A stretch of DNA of 64,000 nucleotides. Origin: Elysia crispata (taxonomy: Eukaryota; Mollusca; Gastropoda; Plakobranchidae). Positions within the stretch are counted from its first letter, which is position 1. Each line of letters begins with the position of its first letter. The stretch covers positions 31,001 through 95,000 of the forward strand of contig JAWDGP010001963.1 in assembly GCA_033675545.1 (NCBI GenBank), read 5' to 3'. Position numbers and translations under genes: made by a program. Below, in pieces: positions 61,776 to 64,000 of this stretch. The notes beneath the pieces were generated by a model. That model did not search any database, had not been told where the DNA came from, and saw only the letters and a program-made list of their open reading frames with translations.

Positions 61776-63690
61776 CATAGAGTTACTTCTCCATGCCTCT
61801 CTATCTTTCCTAGCGTTGACATAGAGTCACTTCTCCATGCCTCTCTATCTTTCCTGGCGTTGACATAGAGTCACTTCTCCATGCTTCTCTATCTTTCCTG
61901 GCGTTGACATAGAGTTACTTCTCCATGCCTCTCTATCTTTCCTGGCGTTGACATAGAGTCACTTCTCCATGCCTCTCTATCTTTCCTGGCGTTGACATTG
62001 AGTTACTTCTCCATGCCTCTCTATCTTTCCTGGCGTTGACCTACAGTCACTTCTCCATGCCTCTCTATCTTTCCTGGCGTTGACATAGAGTCACTTCTGC
62101 ATGCTTTTCTATCTTTCCTGGTGTTGACCTACAGTGACTTTTCCATGCCTCTCTATCTTTCCTGGCGTTGACCTTCAGTCACTTCTGCATGCTTCTCTAT
62201 CTTTCCTGGCGTTGACATAGAGTTACTTCTCCATGCCTCTCTATCTTTCCTGGCGTTGACATAGAGTCACTTCTCCATGCCTCTCTATCTTTCCTGGCGT
62301 TGACCTACAGTCACTTCTCCATGCCTCTCTATCTTTCCTGGCGTTGACCTACAGTCACTTCTCCATGCCTCTCTATCTTTTCTGGCGTTGAATACAGTCA
62401 CCTCTCCATGCCTCACTTTTTTCTTGGCGTTGGCTACAGTCACTCATCCATGTCTCTCTAACTTTTCTGACGTTGACCTACAGTCACTTCTCCATGCCTC
62501 TCTATCTTTCCTGGCGTTGACCTACAGTCACTTCTCCATGCCTCTCTATCTTTCCTGGCGTTGACCTACAGTCACTTCTCCATGCCTCGCTATCTTTTCT
62601 GGCGTTGAATACAGTCACCTCTCCATGCCTCACTTTTTCTTGGCGTTGACCTACAGTCACTTCTGCATGCTTCTCTTTCTTTCCTACAGTCACTTCTCCA
62701 TGCCTCTCTATCTTTCCTGGCGTTGACCTACAGTCACTTCTCCATGCCTCTCTATCTTTCCTGGCGTTGACCTACAGTCACTTCTCCATGCCTCGCTATC
62801 TTTTCTGGCGTTGAATACAGTCACCTCTCCATGCCTCACTTTTTTCTTGGCGTTGGCTACAGTCACTCATCCATGTCTCTCTAACTTTTCTGACGTTGAC
62901 CTACAGTCACTTCTGCATGCTTCTCTATCTTTCCTGGCGCTGACCTTCAGTCACTTCTCCATGCCTCTCTATCTTTCCTGGCGTTGACATAGAGTTACTT
63001 CTCCATGCCTCTCTATCTTTCCTAGCGTTGACATAGAGTTACTTCTCCATGCCTCTCTATCTTTCCTGGCGTTGACATAGAGTCACTTCTGCATGCTTCT
63101 CTATCTTTCCTGGCGTTGACCTACAGTGACTTCTCCATGCCTCTCTATCTTTCCTGGCGTTGACATAGAGTCACTTCTCCATGCCTCTCTATCTTTCCTG
63201 GCGTTGACCTACAGTCACTTCTCCATGCCTCTCTATCTTTCCTGGCGTTGACCTACAGTCACTTCTCCCTGCCTCTCTATCTTTCCTGGCGTTGACCTAC
63301 AGTCACTTCTCCATGCCTCGCTATCTTTTCTGGCGTTGAATACAGTCACCTCTCCATGCCTCACTTTTTCTTGGCGTTGGCTACAGTCACTCATCCATGT
63401 CTCTCTAACTTTTCTGGCGTTGACCTACAGTCACTTCTCTTTGCCTCTTTATCTTTCCTGGCGCTGACCTTCAGTCACTTCTCCATGCCTCTCTATCTTT
63501 CCTGGCGTTGACCTACAGTCACTTCTCCATGCCTCGCTATCATTTCTGGCGCTGAATACAGTCACCTCTCCATGCCTCACTTTTTTCCTGGCGTTGACTA
63601 CAGTCACTCATCCATGTCTCTTTAACTTTTCTGGCGTTGACTACAGACACCTCTCTATGCTTCGCTATCTTTTCTGGCGTTGACTTTTCC
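61727..63690 (+). repeat. 44-bp minisatellite grown from the gene 2 stop-codon region
   Basis: About 44 copies of a 44-bp unit starting gttgacctacagtcacttct and ending ctatctttcctggc. The first copy is coding (LTYSHFSMPLYLSWR and the stop), and the rest follow the stop. Unit variants containing cctctccatgcctcac recur near 62401, 62618, 62824, 63349 and 63564. Gaps of about 206-217 bp (once about 525) suggest a higher-order repeat of about five units. Confidence 0.95.
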
Positions 63691-63895
63691 ATTTCTCCAT
63701 CTCTCCTCACCTTGAACAAAATTGACCTTTGGAGGTCTCATTACTGCTCATAGTTTTAGACTACATCCGTTTTTCGAGGCCTCTATGTCATTAACGCACG
63801 ACCGAAACGCCCTTTCAATGACCTTTTCCTCTTTTACTCCTGGATTTTACTCCCCCAATTTCAAGGCACTTACGTATAATTGATTTACGTAGATT

Positions 63896-63901
63896 AATAA
63901 A
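63896..63901 (+). promoter_or_regulatory. Possible poly(A) signal of gene 2
   Basis: AATAAA about 2.1 kb past the stop and just after the 44-bp array. If used, the whole array is part of the 3' UTR. Only the hexamer supports this. Confidence 0.35.
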
Positions 63902-64000
63902 AGCAGTTAGAATGCTATACATGTAAAAGGCTCTATATTTTTTACTTACATCGACTTTACAAGGCCTACATGTCTTTTCCAATCCACAGTCAATTTCCAA

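Noticed and set aside
61727-63690. Possible CRISPR array
   Set aside because: The repeat is head to tail with no unique spacers, in an animal gene, and the first unit is coding sequence.

Overview
This is an animal nuclear window: AT-rich, intron-containing and full of simple repeats. Two split genes have textbook GT/AG borders with intron phases that match exon for exon. The mariner relic, LINE relic, tRNA-like SINE head and very long (GA)n, (AGT)n, (ATT)n and (CTT)n tracts suggest a lophotrochozoan, most likely a gastropod mollusc. That taxon is an inference. There is no bacterial-style gene organisation.

The main content is a tandem pair of paralogous multi-pass amino-acid transporter genes (AAAP / Aa_trans superfamily, the SLC32/36/38 group) on the + strand. 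Gene 1 runs from about 27.5 kb (candidate leader exons) or 31.6 kb (first certain exon) to 45.6 kb. Gene 2 runs from 54.8 to 61.8 kb. Both have the same seven core exons with identical intron phases and read open from the shared exon-2 ATG to the stop (426 and 423 aa). They differ mainly in exons 2, 3 and 6. Exon 7 and its acceptor share a 135-bp identical block, which suggests gene conversion.

The most unusual feature is that several tandem arrays are seeded exactly on exon borders of these two genes. An 80-bp unit repeats the 3' end and splice donor of gene 1 exon 7 about seven times. A 77-bp unit duplicates the end and donor of gene 2 exon 2. A 49-bp unit repeats the pyrimidine tract and acceptor in front of gene 2 exon 5 about ten times. 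A 44-bp unit repeats the last coding bases and stop of gene 2 about 44 times over 1.95 kb, and gene 1 has a short degenerate counterpart after its own stop. In each case the outermost signal (first donor, last acceptor, first stop) still gives the full protein, and the internal copies lead to early stops or fall in the 3' UTR.

Region by region: 1-27.5 kb is mostly non-coding with microsatellites, a 60-bp minisatellite (8.3 kb), a likely minus-strand first coding exon (11.8-12.2 kb, unknown protein), and adjoining (ATT)n and (AGT)n tracts (24.7-25.4 kb). 27.5-45.6 kb is gene 1, whose introns hold a rearranged mariner element, a 38-bp minisatellite, a LINE reverse-transcriptase relic, a foldback hairpin and a SINE head. 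45.8-54.8 kb is intergenic with microsatellites. 54.8-63.9 kb is gene 2 with its terminal minisatellite and a possible poly(A) signal.
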